From Prevotella sp. (GTDB lineage Bacteria > Bacteroidota > Bacteroidia > Bacteroidales > Bacteroidaceae), in contig JAFTQG010000045.1 of the NCBI GenBank assembly GCA_017462915.1, forward strand, positions 1-64,000: DNA of 64,000 bases, given 5' to 3'. Positions 25,000-33,551 of the stretch are shown piece after piece (the stretch's first letter is position 1; the number at the start of each line of letters is the position of its first letter). The notes under the pieces are model-generated. The model did not search any database. It was not told the DNA's origin and worked only from the letters and a program-made list of their open reading frames with translations. Made by a program: the position numbers and the translations under genes.

Positions 25000-25095
25000 T
25001 CGTTTGAGTTTGTTTATATGGAAAGCCTGTAGTTTTTCGCCCATGGACTGCCGCAGGGCGAGTTTCGTTTGAGTTTGTTTGTATGGAAAAACCTG
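25000..25095. repeat. 31-bp direct repeat upstream of dus
   Basis: TCGTTTGAGTTTGTTTATAT (25000-) and TCGTTTGAGTTTGTTTGTAT (25065-), each continuing GGAAA..CCTGTA; two copies 65 bp apart, separated by the block CGCCCATGGACTGCCGCAGG. Confidence 0.8.
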
Positions 25096-25150
25096 TACAA
25101 GAAGAAAAAGTGCAGGAAAAATCTCCAAAGGCTTTCCCTGCACTGTTGTC

Positions 25151-25184
25151 ATTATCCCAAATCTAATGACCGATTTGGGATTAT
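25151..25184 (-). terminator. terminator-like hairpin at the end of the helicase gene
   Basis: ATAATCCCAAATC and GATTTGGGATAAT pair over 12 of 13 bp directly at the stop codon of the helicase gene. There is no long T tract. Confidence 0.6.
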
Positions 25185-27121
25185 CATTTCTTCTTTCTTG
25201 GCTTTCTTCTTGCCCATCCTTCCTCAGAGAAATCAGGCATATCGTCTCTGAAGTCGAAATCGCTCCTGCTTTGCATGAGAGCCTGCCAGTCGTCGGCGGA
25301 GAATTCGCCTTGCTGTCTGTTCTTCTTCTTTGACGGCTTCATGAAAGGTCTGCCGTCGTCACGGCGTTTTCTCTTGGGACGGTCGAAGCGGTCATTGCCT
25401 CTGCTCCATCTGTTTACAGGTGCGTTGAAGGTTCCCTCTGGCTTGCCTGCCCCTTCGGCATTGCAGCGTACAGGCCTGCCGTGGTATGTCGTGCCGTCAA
25501 GGGCTCCCATGACATTGTCGGCATCTTTCTCAGGGACTTCGATGAAGCAGTAGTGAGACATGAGGTCGATATGTCCTACTTCCTGGCGCTTACCCTGTCC
25601 GCCCTTTCCACGTCCGGAGACATGTTGGTTGACGAACTGCATGATCTCGCCCGGGTAGAAGCCCTCTGCCTTGCCGAGATTGATGAAGAGGCGGGTGTAT
25701 CCAGCCTCCGCTCTGCGCTCAGGTCCGCGGTCTTTTCCGTCACGGTCCCTGCGGCGGCCGTCACGGTCTTTGTCCTTTCCCTTCTTGCTTTCGCTTACCT
25801 CCTCTATGTCTGGTTCGTCGGCATAGTATTCGAGGAACTTGCTGAACTCCATCATCACAATCTTCTTGATGATGTCATCCTTGTCGAAGTATTCGAAATG
25901 GCGCTGTATCTCTTCCATGAACGGGTTGATGGTCTCGTCGTCGACATCGACCTTCGTGATATGGTCCATGACGCGGAATAGCTGTTTCTTGCATATCTCC
26001 TGTGGAGTAGGGAGCGCGCCTTTTATGAATTTCTTCTGTATAATCTTCTCTACCTCACGTATCTTACGCTGTTCACGGCTGTGTATGATGACTATTGAAG
26101 AGCCTTTCTTTCCGGCACGTCCTGTGCGTCCCGAGCGGTGAGTGTACGACTCGGTGTCGTCAGGCATTCCGTAGTTTATGACATGGGTGAGGTCATTGAC
26201 ATCAAGTCCGCGTGCCGCGACATCAGTGGCGACAAGCAGCTGTACGGTATGCTGGCGGAACTTCTGCATCGTCTGGTCACGTTGCGGCTGTGACAGGTCT
26301 CCGTGTAGAGACTCCGCGTTGTATCCGTCCTTTATGAGCTTGTCGGCAATCTCCTGTGTCTCGAGCTTTGTGCGGCAGAAGATGATGCCGTATATTTTCG
26401 GGTAATAGTCTACTATGCGTTTCAGTGCGAGATATTTCTGTCTCGCCTGTACCATATAATATGTATGGTCCACGTTTTCGGCACCTTCGTTTCGCGAGCC
26501 CACGACGACCTCTTCGTAGTTGTTGAGGTATTTTTTCGCCACTTTCTCCACTTCCTTGGACATTGTAGCGGAGAAAAGCAGTGTGCGGTGGTCTGCTGTC
26601 AGTTGTTCGAAGATGGCGTTGATGCTGTCGGCAAAGCCCATGTTGAGCATCTCGTCAGCCTCGTCGAGGACGATGGTCGTAGCTGTGGAGATGTCTGCCA
26701 CCCTGCGCTCTATGAGGTCAATAAGTCGTCCCGGTGTGGCGACGATGACCTGCGAACCCTTCTTCAGTGCCCTTATCTGTGAGTCTATCGGAGCGCCGCC
26801 GTATACGGCAGTGACGTGTAGGCCTTCCATGTATTTGCCGAAATCCTTGAGGTCGTCGCTTATCTGTAGGCAGAGCTCTCTTGTAGGCGACATGATGACG
26901 GCTTGTGTCTGGCGTGTGGACAGGTCTATGCGCTGGAGCAGCGGCATGCCGAAGGCAGCAGTCTTTCCTGTGCCTGTCTGTGCGAGTGCGATGATGTCGT
27001 TGCCTTCGTTCAGGAGCTTAGGTATCACAGCTTCCTGTACAGGCATAGGCTGTACGAAACCGAGTTCGTCGATAGCCTTTCTGATGGTGTCGTTGACACC
27101 TAATTCTTCAAAATTTGCCAT
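25184..27121 (-). CDS. deaD: DEAD-box RNA helicase with DbpA-type RNA-binding domain
   Basis: ATP-dependent RNA helicase acting in ribosome assembly and mRNA turnover, typically cold-induced. 645 residues: Q motif (about 4-29), Walker A AQTGTGKT 47-54, PTREL, DEAD 153-156, SAT 184-186, and HRSGRTGR (about 335), then a linker rich in Lys/Asp/Arg and a DbpA RNA-binding domain (about 470-555, TRLFINLGKAEGFYPGEIMQ), and a basic tail ending RKPRKKK. The frame is open for 82 more codons upstream, but MANFEELG is the family start; the long leader fits the 5' UTRs of cold-shock helicases. Confidence 0.93.
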   Translation of the reverse strand: MANFEELGVNDTIRKAIDELGFVQPMPVQEAVIPKLLNEGNDIIALAQTGTGKTAAFGMPLLQRIDLSTRQTQAVIMSPTRELCLQISDDLKDFGKYMEGLHVTAVYGGAPIDSQIRALKKGSQVIVATPGRLIDLIERRVADISTATTIVLDEADEMLNMGFADSINAIFEQLTADHRTLLFSATMSKEVEKVAKKYLNNYEEVVVGSRNEGAENVDHTYYMVQARQKYLALKRIVDYYPKIYGIIFCRTKLETQEIADKLIKDGYNAESLHGDLSQPQRDQTMQKFRQHTVQLLVATDVAARGLDVNDLTHVINYGMPDDTESYTHRSGRTGRAGKKGSSIVIIHSREQRKIREVEKIIQKKFIKGALPTPQEICKKQLFRVMDHITKVDVDDETINPFMEEIQRHFEYFDKDDIIKKIVMMEFSKFLEYYADEPDIEEVSESKKGKDKDRDGRRRDRDGKDRGPERRAEAGYTRLFINLGKAEGFYPGEIMQFVNQHVSGRGKGGQGKRQEVGHIDLMSHYCFIEVPEKDADNVMGALDGTTYHGRPVRCNAEGAGKPEGTFNAPVNRWSRGNDRFDRPKRKRRDDGRPFMKPSKKKNRQQGEFSADDWQALMQSRSDFDFRDDMPDFSEEGWARRKPRKKK

Positions 27122-27365
27122 GTTGGTGATGGTTCTGGAAATCAAGTTTTCTGATGTTGTTTCATATAGGAGGGTTTCCTTTTCGGTCTTTTCTTTCTTT
27201 CCCATTTTCATAGGGAAGGCTTGCCGTCTGGCAGGCCTTGTTGCGTAATGTCTTGATGTAGACGGCCATTGCTCCCTGTTTAATATGCTGAGGGCATAGC
27301 GTCTTTTAATGTCCCACTTCCATATAAAACGGACATTGTCCTGACCTGATTCTTCTAACCCACCC

Positions 27366-27402
27366 AAATAGGAGGAGTCCGTCTTCAGAACTCCTCCTAT
27401 TT
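27366..27402 (+). terminator. hairpin with T tract on the plus strand
   Basis: AAATAGGAGGAGT pairs with ACTCCTCCTATTT (13 bp) and is followed by CTTTTTAT on the plus strand only. No plus-strand gene ends nearby, so it may stop antisense transcription into ompA or be part of the helicase leader. Confidence 0.6.
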
Positions 27403-27435
27403 CTTTTTATATTATATAAGGTCTTGTATAACCTT

Positions 27436-27471
27436 ATGGAGGGTCTCCTTATTTTCAAGGAGACCCTCCAT
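27436..27471 (-). terminator. terminator-like hairpin after ompA
   Basis: A perfect 15-bp stem ATGGAGGGTCTCCTT / AAGGAGACCCTCCAT with a 6-nt loop, 25 bp past the ompA stop. Weak T tract. Confidence 0.7.
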
Positions 27472-27495
27472 ATTGTAGATAAGTAATATCTTAGA

Positions 27496-28647
27496 TTACT
27501 TTGTTGTGTCGTTGAAGAGAGCTACGCGGTTGAACTCAACTTCGTCGAAGAGCTTGTCTGTAGCGCCAAGACCCTCTGTCTCGAGACGGTCAGCAGCGAT
27601 CTTGTACTTCTTGACGAGGAGATCCTTAACGGCAGCGGCACGCTTCTCTGAGAGCTTCTGGTTGAGAGCCTTAGAGCCTTCTGGTGATGCGTATCCAGAG
27701 ATCTTGATCTTAGCGTTAGGATTGTTCTTCATGTACTTGGCGATCATCTCTACGTTAGACATCTGAGAGCGCTCTACAACAGACTTGCCCTGTGCGAACA
27801 CTACAGATGGCTGGAGGTTAGCAGCCTTCTTCTCTACTACAGGAGCTGGCTTGTTCTCGCAGTCAGAGAGAGCCTTCTTGAGGCGAGCGATCTCTGCGTC
27901 CTTCTTAGCGGCAGCAGCCTTAGCAGCGTCAGCCTCAGAGCGTGCAGCGTTGATCTGTGCGTTGAGTGCGTCGATCTCAGCCTGGTCGCGAACCTGCTCT
28001 ACAGCGAAATTGTGTGTACCGTTAGAGTTGCCGAACTTGTAGTTAACACCAAGCTTTACAGAGAAGCCTGAACGGTTGATGTCATACTTCATGTTGTCAG
28101 CAGCATAACCCTCTGCGTAACCCTGGAGACCGTAAGTGATAGATGGCTCGAGGTAAACCTGCCATTCCTTAGCCTTGCCGAGGTTTACAGCGAAGTCAAG
28201 AGCAGCCTTAGATGTAAGAGCGTTCATCTTGCCTTCTGGACCCTTGAACATGTGGCCCCAGCCGAAACCGCCGAGAGCGATCACCTCGAATGTGCGTGGC
28301 TCGCCTTTGTAACCTGCGAAGAGGTTAGAGAGGTTGGCTGTACCGAGGAGGGAGATGTTGGTGTTGTCTACCCAAGTCTTTGTGTTGAACTCTGATGGCA
28401 TTGATGAGAAGTGCATAGTAGCGTCAACTGCAACACCGAATACGGTTGTGAAGTTCTTGCCTACACGTACACCAAGCTCAGGAGAGAGATTTCCGAATAC
28501 GGAATGCTTTGTAGTTGGAGCTGTAACGCCGGCATTAACACCTACATAGATGTTGTCTGTAGCCTTAGAAGCTGTAACCACAGTTCTCTGTGCGCTTGCT
28601 GAAGCTGCTATCGCAGCGGCAGCAACAAACATTGCGATTTTTTTCAT
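27496..28647 (-). CDS. OmpA family outer-membrane protein
   Basis: A 383-residue major outer-membrane protein. Signal peptide 1-19 (ASASAQ); N-terminal eight-stranded beta-barrel-like region (about 25-210, ending LGVNYKFGN); a coiled-coil Ala-rich linker (about 215-262, EIDALNAQINAARSEADAAKAAA); and a C-terminal OmpA-type peptidoglycan-binding domain (about 275-375, VVFAQGKSVVERSQ, IKISGYASPEGSKALNQKLSEKRAAAVKDLL) that ties the membrane to peptidoglycan. Codon use is strongly biased, as in highly expressed genes. Monocistronic with a textbook promoter. Confidence 0.93.
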   Translation of the reverse strand: MKKIAMFVAAAAIAASASAQRTVVTASKATDNIYVGVNAGVTAPTTKHSVFGNLSPELGVRVGKNFTTVFGVAVDATMHFSSMPSEFNTKTWVDNTNISLLGTANLSNLFAGYKGEPRTFEVIALGGFGWGHMFKGPEGKMNALTSKAALDFAVNLGKAKEWQVYLEPSITYGLQGYAEGYAADNMKYDINRSGFSVKLGVNYKFGNSNGTHNFAVEQVRDQAEIDALNAQINAARSEADAAKAAAAKKDAEIARLKKALSDCENKPAPVVEKKAANLQPSVVFAQGKSVVERSQMSNVEMIAKYMKNNPNAKIKISGYASPEGSKALNQKLSEKRAAAVKDLLVKKYKIAADRLETEGLGATDKLFDEVEFNRVALFNDTTK

Positions 28648-28699
28648 ATTAATGCTATTTAAAAAATAATGTGGACTACTTTGTGATAAAGTATTGATG

Positions 28700-28707
28700 C
28701 AAAGATA
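28700..28707 (-). promoter_or_regulatory. -7 promoter box of ompA
   Basis: TATCTTTG on the minus strand, perfect TAnnTTTG, with a TTG about 20 bp upstream and a ~50-nt leader. Confidence 0.8.
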
Positions 28708-28780
28708 CGTACTTTTTTTGAAATACCAAGCAAAAATGAAAAAAAAATAGGAAAAAGTTGCAAAATTGTGGGAAAATGAC

Positions 28781-28788
28781 GAACTTTG
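28781..28788 (+). promoter_or_regulatory. -7/-33 promoter of the DUF2851 gene
   Basis: GAACTTTG retains TTTG of the -7 box, and a TTG at 28758-28760 lies 20 bp upstream, divergent from the ompA promoter. Confidence 0.5.
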
Positions 28789-28821
28789 CAGTAATACATA
28801 ACATTTTTAAGCCTTTATTTA

Positions 28822-30042
28822 ATGGAGAAGTTGCTGCATTATTGCTGGAAACACGGGATTTTGCCATCAGGCAGACTGGCGACTACCGACGGCAAGGATG
28901 TGGAAATCATTGACCCCGGGCTTCATAATACGGACTCCGGTCCGGACTTTTTCAATGCGAAAGTCCGTATCGGCGGAGAGCTGTGGGCAGGGAATGTGGA
29001 GATGCATGTGGTGTCAAAGGACTGGTTTCTGCACCGCCATGACAAGGATGAGGCATACAGCAATGTCATCCTTCATGTAGTGTCCAGGACATCGGGCGAC
29101 ATCAAGGCTGTGACAAGTGCGGGGCGTGAGATTCCGGAAATCATTCTAAATGTACCTGCGCACGTAATGGAGAACTACGAGGAGCTACTCAATACCGACC
29201 GCTATCCGCCCTGCTACAGGAACATCCCGCATCTGGAGCCGCTGAAGGTCCACTCATGGATGGCGTCCCTGCAGACAGAGCGTCTGATGCAGAAGACCAA
29301 AGCCGTCACCACTTACCTGCACCAGCTCGACGGCGACTGGGAACACGCCTATTTCGTGGCCCTCGCACGCAGTTTCGGCTTCGGCTCAAACACCGAAGCC
29401 CTTGAGCAGTGGGCGCGGACACTGCCGCTGAAGGCCATCGCACACCACCGTGACGACCTCCTGCAGGTGGAAGCATTCTTCCTCGGCCATGCCGGACTGA
29501 TAAGGGACAATCCCCGTATGCAGCAGGAATATGAGTACCTGTGCCGGAAGTTCTCCATCAAGACGATAATGTACGACACCGTATGTCCCGGCGGACAGCG
29601 TTGTGCACCGGCATGGAAATTCATGCGTATGCGTCCTCAGAACTTCCCCGATGTGCGCATACGCCAGTTGGCACGCCTGTTTCACGAGAGCCGCACCTCC
29701 CTGTCCCAGTTGCTGGAGTGCAGGGACACCGCAAGCCTCGGCGCGCTTCTCGGGCAGGGTCTCTCGCGCAGCAGCGTCAATCTCCTTATGATAAACTGTG
29801 CCATACCCATGCTCTTCGCCTACGGCAGGGGCTTTGCAAAGGAAAGTCTTTGCGAGCGTGCCCTCGACCTGCTCGAAGAACTCGCGCCGGAGAACAACAA
29901 TATCACAAGGATGTGGCGCGATGCCGGCCTTGATGTCCGTTCGGCAGGCGACTCGCAGGCTCTCGTCCAGCTGAAGAAGGAATATTGCGACAGGAGGGAC
30001 TGCCTGCGCTGCCGCTTCGGATACGAATACATAAACAAGTAA
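28822..30042 (+). CDS. DUF2851 family protein
   Basis: A 406-residue cytoplasmic protein of the Bacteroidetes-wide DUF2851 family. The N-terminal part matches the family hallmark (MEKLLHYCWKHGILP, DPGLHNTDSGPDFFNAKVRI, WAGNVEMHVVSKDW, HRHDKDEAYSNVILHVV); the D-x-GPDFFNAK plus E-x-H arrangement recalls PD-(D/E)XK nuclease cores (D...E-x-K-like spacing), but I cannot show it is a nuclease. The C terminus has four cysteines (CDRRDCLRCRF and others) that could bind metal. Single gene at the head of a run through dprA. Confidence 0.85.
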   Translation: MEKLLHYCWKHGILPSGRLATTDGKDVEIIDPGLHNTDSGPDFFNAKVRIGGELWAGNVEMHVVSKDWFLHRHDKDEAYSNVILHVVSRTSGDIKAVTSAGREIPEIILNVPAHVMENYEELLNTDRYPPCYRNIPHLEPLKVHSWMASLQTERLMQKTKAVTTYLHQLDGDWEHAYFVALARSFGFGSNTEALEQWARTLPLKAIAHHRDDLLQVEAFFLGHAGLIRDNPRMQQEYEYLCRKFSIKTIMYDTVCPGGQRCAPAWKFMRMRPQNFPDVRIRQLARLFHESRTSLSQLLECRDTASLGALLGQGLSRSSVNLLMINCAIPMLFAYGRGFAKESLCERALDLLEELAPENNNITRMWRDAGLDVRSAGDSQALVQLKKEYCDRRDCLRCRFGYEYINK

Positions 30043-30103
30043 ACACACACGATACCAAGGGCAAGCGATACGCTGCTTGCCCAACAAAAAGACTCAAGAA
30101 AGA

Positions 30104-30634
30104 ATGAAGATAGCTGTATACTGTTCGGCAAACAACGACATTGCCGAAGAATACTATGACGCCGCACGCCGCCTCGGCGAGTGGATGGCGGCATCGGGCC
30201 ACACCCTCGTATGGGGCGGAGGCAACTGCGGCCTGATGGGATGCATCGGCGACACCGTCCATGCCCATGGCGGCAAGACCATCGGCATGGTGCCCCGCGC
30301 GCTGGAGAAGACAGGGCGCGTCTCCGACAATATAGATGTATATATCCCCACCAACGGCCTTGACGACCGCAAGGAACTCATGATAACCCAGTCGGACATC
30401 GCCATAGCCTTGCCCGGCGGCATAGGCACGCTCGACGAGATATTCACCCAGGCAGGGAGCAATACCATCGGCTTCCACAGCAAGAAGGTCATACTGTACA
30501 ACGTCCGTGGTTTCTGGGACACTACAATAGCCTTGCTGGAGTTCATGCAGGACAACGGCATGGTGCGCGGCCACTGGACCGACTATATTGTCGTGGCGAA
30601 GGATATAGAGGAGATTAGTCGTTTGGTCGTTTAG
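30104..30634 (+). CDS. LOG-family protein (TIGR00730, nucleotide 5'-monophosphate phosphoribohydrolase type)
   Basis: A 176-residue Rossmann-fold protein. LOG-family members hydrolyse cytokinin or purine riboside 5'-monophosphates to base and ribose 5-phosphate. The family motifs are present: LVWGGGNCGLMG (35-46), DRKELM (88-93), and the active-site PGGIGTLDE (104-112). The bacterial substrate is uncertain, probably AMP-like nucleotides. The chosen start (MKIAVYCSAN) is the family N terminus. The last codons and the stop (AGT CGT TTG GTC GTT TAG) belong to the octamer repeat that fills the following spacer. Confidence 0.88.
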   Translation: MKIAVYCSANNDIAEEYYDAARRLGEWMAASGHTLVWGGGNCGLMGCIGDTVHAHGGKTIGMVPRALEKTGRVSDNIDVYIPTNGLDDRKELMITQSDIAIALPGGIGTLDEIFTQAGSNTIGFHSKKVILYNVRGFWDTTIALLEFMQDNGMVRGHWTDYIVVAKDIEEISRLVV

Positions 30635-30791
30635 AAGATATAGCCGGAATAGCCGATATAGCCTCTATAGCTTCTATTCCGGCTATATCGGCTATCAACC
30701 TTAACCCTAATCTTCACCTTAAACCTAACCCTAACGATAACCTTAACCTAAAACCCACAACCTACAACCCCAAACCCCACAACCACCCAAA
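30615..30791. repeat. repeat-filled spacer starting inside the LOG gene
   Basis: GTTTGGTCGTTTAG octamers overlap the end of the LOG gene; then 9-mers (GGAATAGCC/GGCTATATC, 30640-30690), telomere-like CCTTAA/CCCTAA runs (30694-30750) and AACC runs up to the thioesterase ATG. Confidence 0.8.
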
Positions 30792-31217
30792 ATGTATCAC
30801 TACGAGACCATCATGCAGGTGCGCGATTACGAATGCGACATCCAGGGCATCGTGAACAACGCCAACTACCTGCACTATACCGAACATACGCGCCACCTCT
30901 TCCTGCAACATTGCGGAGTGTCATTCTCCGAGATGCACAAGAAAGGCGAGGACTTTGTCGTGGCACGCATGAACCTCCAGTACAAATCGCCTTTGCGTCC
31001 CGACGACGAGTTCCGCTCCTGCGTCCGCCTGAAGAAGGAGGGGCTGCGCTATATCTTCCTCCATGACATCTACCGCCTGCGTGCCAATGCCGACGGCACT
31101 ATGGAGAACGATACGCTCTGCTTCCGCAGCCAGGTGGATGTCGTGTGTCTCATCGGCGGCAGACTGGGAGAGAGCGAAGTATGCAACAAGGCTTTTGCAG
31201 AGTATCTTGATGAATGA
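30792..31217 (+). CDS. acyl-CoA thioesterase, hotdog fold (YbgC/4HBT type)
   Basis: 141 residues of the 4-hydroxybenzoyl-CoA thioesterase-like hotdog family. RDYECDIQGIVNNANYLHYTEHTRH contains the catalytic-site Asp (D16) followed by the long helix; the rest forms the beta sheet (VARMNLQYKSPLRPDDEFRSCVRL). Substrate acyl group unknown; fatty-acyl-CoA or -ACP is likely. It overlaps dprA by 8 bp, so the two are translated from one message. Confidence 0.9.
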   Translation: MYHYETIMQVRDYECDIQGIVNNANYLHYTEHTRHLFLQHCGVSFSEMHKKGEDFVVARMNLQYKSPLRPDDEFRSCVRLKKEGLRYIFLHDIYRLRANADGTMENDTLCFRSQVDVVCLIGGRLGESEVCNKAFAEYLDE

Positions 31218-32334
31218 AAACCTACAGAAGGCACTGGCTTTCCAGCGTCTGACATTCAGTTATCCGCAGGCTGCCATGCACCTGTACCTCGCCGCAGGGA
31301 CGGCGTCGGAGCTGTATGCCTGCCGTGAAGACATACGGCAGGTGGAGCAGGAAGCCTCCGACACCCTCCGTTCCCTGCTCCGCTCCGACTGGAAGGCGGA
31401 GATGCTCTGGGCGGAAAAGGAGCTGGAATGGTGCCGACGGAAAGGCATACGCGCCCTCTGTCCCGACGATGCAGGCTATCCGCAGCGGCTCCGCGACTGT
31501 GCAGATGCTCCGGTAGTGCTGTTCGCTCTCGGCAACGCCGACCTCAATGCGCCGCATACGGTGTCCATCGTCGGCACGCGCGAGAACACCGCCTACGGAC
31601 AGGATTGCGTCGGCCGCCTCGTCAGGGAACTGAAAACCCTTGTCCCCGATGTCGTCATCTTCAGCGGACTGGCATACGGCACTGACGTCTGCGCCCATAA
31701 GTCTGCCCTCGACAACGGCATATCCACCGTAGGAGTCGTGGCCCACGGGCTGGACATGATGTATCCTGCCTCACACCGCGGCATAGCCTCCGAGATGCTC
31801 TCCTGTGGCGGTGTCGTCAGCGAGTATCCCTCGGGGACACGCTGCGGCAAGTCCAATTTCCTGCGCCGCAACCGTATTGTGGCAGGTCTCGGCGACTGTA
31901 CCGTTGTCGCGGAGTCGAAGGCTCACGGCGGAAGTCTTGTCACGGCACGCATCGCCAACGATTACAACCGTGAGGTGTTCGCCTTTCCCGGCAGGGTAGG
32001 CGATACGGCGTCGGAAGGCTGCAACGCGCTGATACGCGACAGCAAGGCTATGCTCCTTACCTCCGCCAACGACATAGTGGAAAGTCTCGGATGGCAGACG
32101 GCACGCCAGCAGCAGGAGGAACGCAAGAGAGGCATACAGCTGGAGGCGTTCCCGGAGCTTTCGCCAGACAGCCAGAGGGTGCTTGACGCATTGGCGGACG
32201 GCGATGCCCTGCTGAACGTGATATCCGTGAAGAGCGGCCTCCCCGTGGGCAAAGCCGCGGCGGTGCTCTTCGAACTGGAGATGCAGGGATTCGTGAAGCC
32301 CTATGCCGGCGGGATGTATCACAGGTGCAGATGA
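31210..32334 (+). CDS. dprA: DNA processing protein DprA/Smf
   Basis: Binds incoming single-stranded DNA and loads RecA during natural transformation; also present in many non-competent bacteria. 374 residues: N-terminal helical region (1-90), Rossmann-like DprA domain (about 100-300: SIVGTRENTAYG, VIFSGLAYGTDVCAHKSAL, GVVAHGLDMMYPASHRGIA, FLRRNRIVAGLGDCTVVAESKAHGGSLVTARIA, REVFAFPGRVGD), and a C-terminal winged-helix domain (about 320-374). The ATG overlapping the thioesterase end gives the normal N terminus; the same frame is open ~50 codons further upstream within that gene. Confidence 0.94.
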   Translation: MNENLQKALAFQRLTFSYPQAAMHLYLAAGTASELYACREDIRQVEQEASDTLRSLLRSDWKAEMLWAEKELEWCRRKGIRALCPDDAGYPQRLRDCADAPVVLFALGNADLNAPHTVSIVGTRENTAYGQDCVGRLVRELKTLVPDVVIFSGLAYGTDVCAHKSALDNGISTVGVVAHGLDMMYPASHRGIASEMLSCGGVVSEYPSGTRCGKSNFLRRNRIVAGLGDCTVVAESKAHGGSLVTARIANDYNREVFAFPGRVGDTASEGCNALIRDSKAMLLTSANDIVESLGWQTARQQQEERKRGIQLEAFPELSPDSQRVLDALADGDALLNVISVKSGLPVGKAAAVLFELEMQGFVKPYAGGMYHRCR

Positions 32335-32482
32335 CCGCAAGCGGTCTTGCGGTTATGCGGTCTTGCGGTTATGCGGTCTTACGGTTATACGGATATTACT
32401 TCTTCTATTCCGGCCTATATCGGCTATTCCGGCTATTAACCTTAACCTTAGCCCTAACCCTAAAAAAAACAACCCACAACCA
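32335..32482. repeat. repeat-filled spacer after dprA
   Basis: Directly after the stop codon: GCGGTCTT/GCGGTTAT octamers (32340-32392), 9-mers GGCCTATATC/GGCTATTCC (32405-32437), then CCTTAA/CCCTAA hexamers to the next start. Confidence 0.85.
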
Positions 32483-33031
32483 ATGAAAACATTACTTACC
32501 TCCCTATTCCTCGCCCTTGCCTTCACGGCATCGGCACAAGACAAGTTCGTGCCTACGGCGGAAGAGCTTGCCAAGTATCTCCCTGCCCTGAAAGCCGGCG
32601 ACAAGGCTCCGGCACTCTCGGGAAAGGACACCCTCGGCATCGTCATCGACATGGCGCAATACAAGGGCTCGTATATCGTGGTGGACTTCTGGGCCACCTG
32701 GTGCGGAGACTGCCGTCGCGAGATACCTGCGCTGAAAGCCCTGTATGAAGAGGTGAAGGACATGCGTCCCAACGGCTATGATATGCAGTGGCTCAGTTTC
32801 AGCTTTGATTTCCAGCCCGTTGCATGGAAGAATATGCTGCGTAAAGAGCGTTTCCCGTGGCCGCAGATAAGCAACCTGAAGAAGACGCGCGAAGACCCTA
32901 CGTTCAAGAACTGGCAGCTGAACTGGATTCCGGCGTTCTTTGTCATAGACCCGGACGGTGTCGTCTGCGGCACGGCAATCACTGCCGACGGCCTGCGCAA
33001 GGAGATAGAGAGGCTGGTGACTTTCGAGTGA
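32483..33031 (+). CDS. TlpA/ResA-like periplasmic thioredoxin
   Basis: A 182-residue exported thiol-disulfide oxidoreductase. Signal peptide 1-19 (ALAFTASAQ), then an AhpC/TSA-TlpA domain with the redox motif WATWCGDC (C74 and C77), the cis-Pro segment WIPAFFVIDPDG and the TlpA-type insertion before it. Proteins of this group reduce or oxidise envelope thiols, for example in cytochrome c maturation or as part of Bacteroidetes redox stress response; no partner is adjacent. The start is just after a repeat spacer, and the frame is open upstream only through repeats. Confidence 0.88.
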   Translation: MKTLLTSLFLALAFTASAQDKFVPTAEELAKYLPALKAGDKAPALSGKDTLGIVIDMAQYKGSYIVVDFWATWCGDCRREIPALKALYEEVKDMRPNGYDMQWLSFSFDFQPVAWKNMLRKERFPWPQISNLKKTREDPTFKNWQLNWIPAFFVIDPDGVVCGTAITADGLRKEIERLVTFE

Positions 33032-33148
33032 TTATGCGGTTATACGGATATTACACGGTTTTACGGTTATGCGGTTTTGCAGGTATTGCACGGTTATGCG
33101 GTTATACGGGAATAGCCGCAATAGCCGATATAGCTGCTGTGGCATATT
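33032..33148. repeat. octamer and 9-mer repeats after the thioredoxin gene
   Basis: Starts with the stop codon: TTATGCGG/TTATACGG octamers and GGTTTTACGG variants to about 33105, then short AATAGCCGATATAGC 9-mers, leading into array D. Confidence 0.8.
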
Positions 33149-33236
33149 GCCAGACATGACCTTTCTGTAGATGAAAGGTGACACTTTTTATGGCAAGAGG
33201 TGACGTTTCGCAATGCGAAGCGTCACCTCTTGTTTT
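33149..33236. repeat. 22-bp array D (four GGTSACC units) with a terminator hairpin
   Basis: Cores at 33155 (CATGACC), 33177 (GGTGACA), 33199 (GGTGACG) and 33221 (CGTCACC), exactly 22 bp apart. Units 3 and 4 pair over 18 bp (CAAGAGGTGACGTTTCGC with GCGAAGCGTCACCTCTTG, one G-U) with a 3-nt loop and are followed by TTTTG, a strong terminator. The remainder of 33237-33474 shows no gene. Confidence 0.85.
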
Positions 33237-33474
33237 GTCGTCTCTATACGTGTGAGTATCAATCTGTTACGCCGTTGTGTCAAGGGCGCGGCAGACAGCC
33301 GCCTCAGTCGCCTGTTTCGCGGTGTCGTGATACAGGCTTCCTTTGTTGCCATAATGTAATCTTTTCCTGTGATTTCTGCTCTGTATGATCATGAAAAATT
33401 GATTTAAATAGGTTGTTTTGTAAAAAATGCGAAAAAAGATGGTGTAACAGGGACAATATTTAAATAAAAATGTG

Positions 33475-33482
33475 TAATTTTG
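33475..33482 (+). promoter_or_regulatory. -7 promoter box of the YjbH-like operon
   Basis: TAATTTTG, perfect TAnnTTTG, ~70 nt before the chosen start at 33552. Confidence 0.7.
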
Positions 33483-33551
33483 CATCGCACTATAGATTAT
33501 AGTAAAGGAAACTGGTATTTATACTTACGTTTGTCTGTAATTAATGAATGC

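Larger units (their letters stand above)
27122..27495 (-). other. long leader of the helicase gene and intergenic hairpins
   Basis: Minus-strand leader of at least 240 nt with the hairpin AAGGC-CTGCC/GGCA-GCCTT near 27215-27243, then the hairpins at 27366 and 27436. No TAnnTTTG box was found within it, so the start of transcription is not located. No other gene. Confidence 0.45.
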
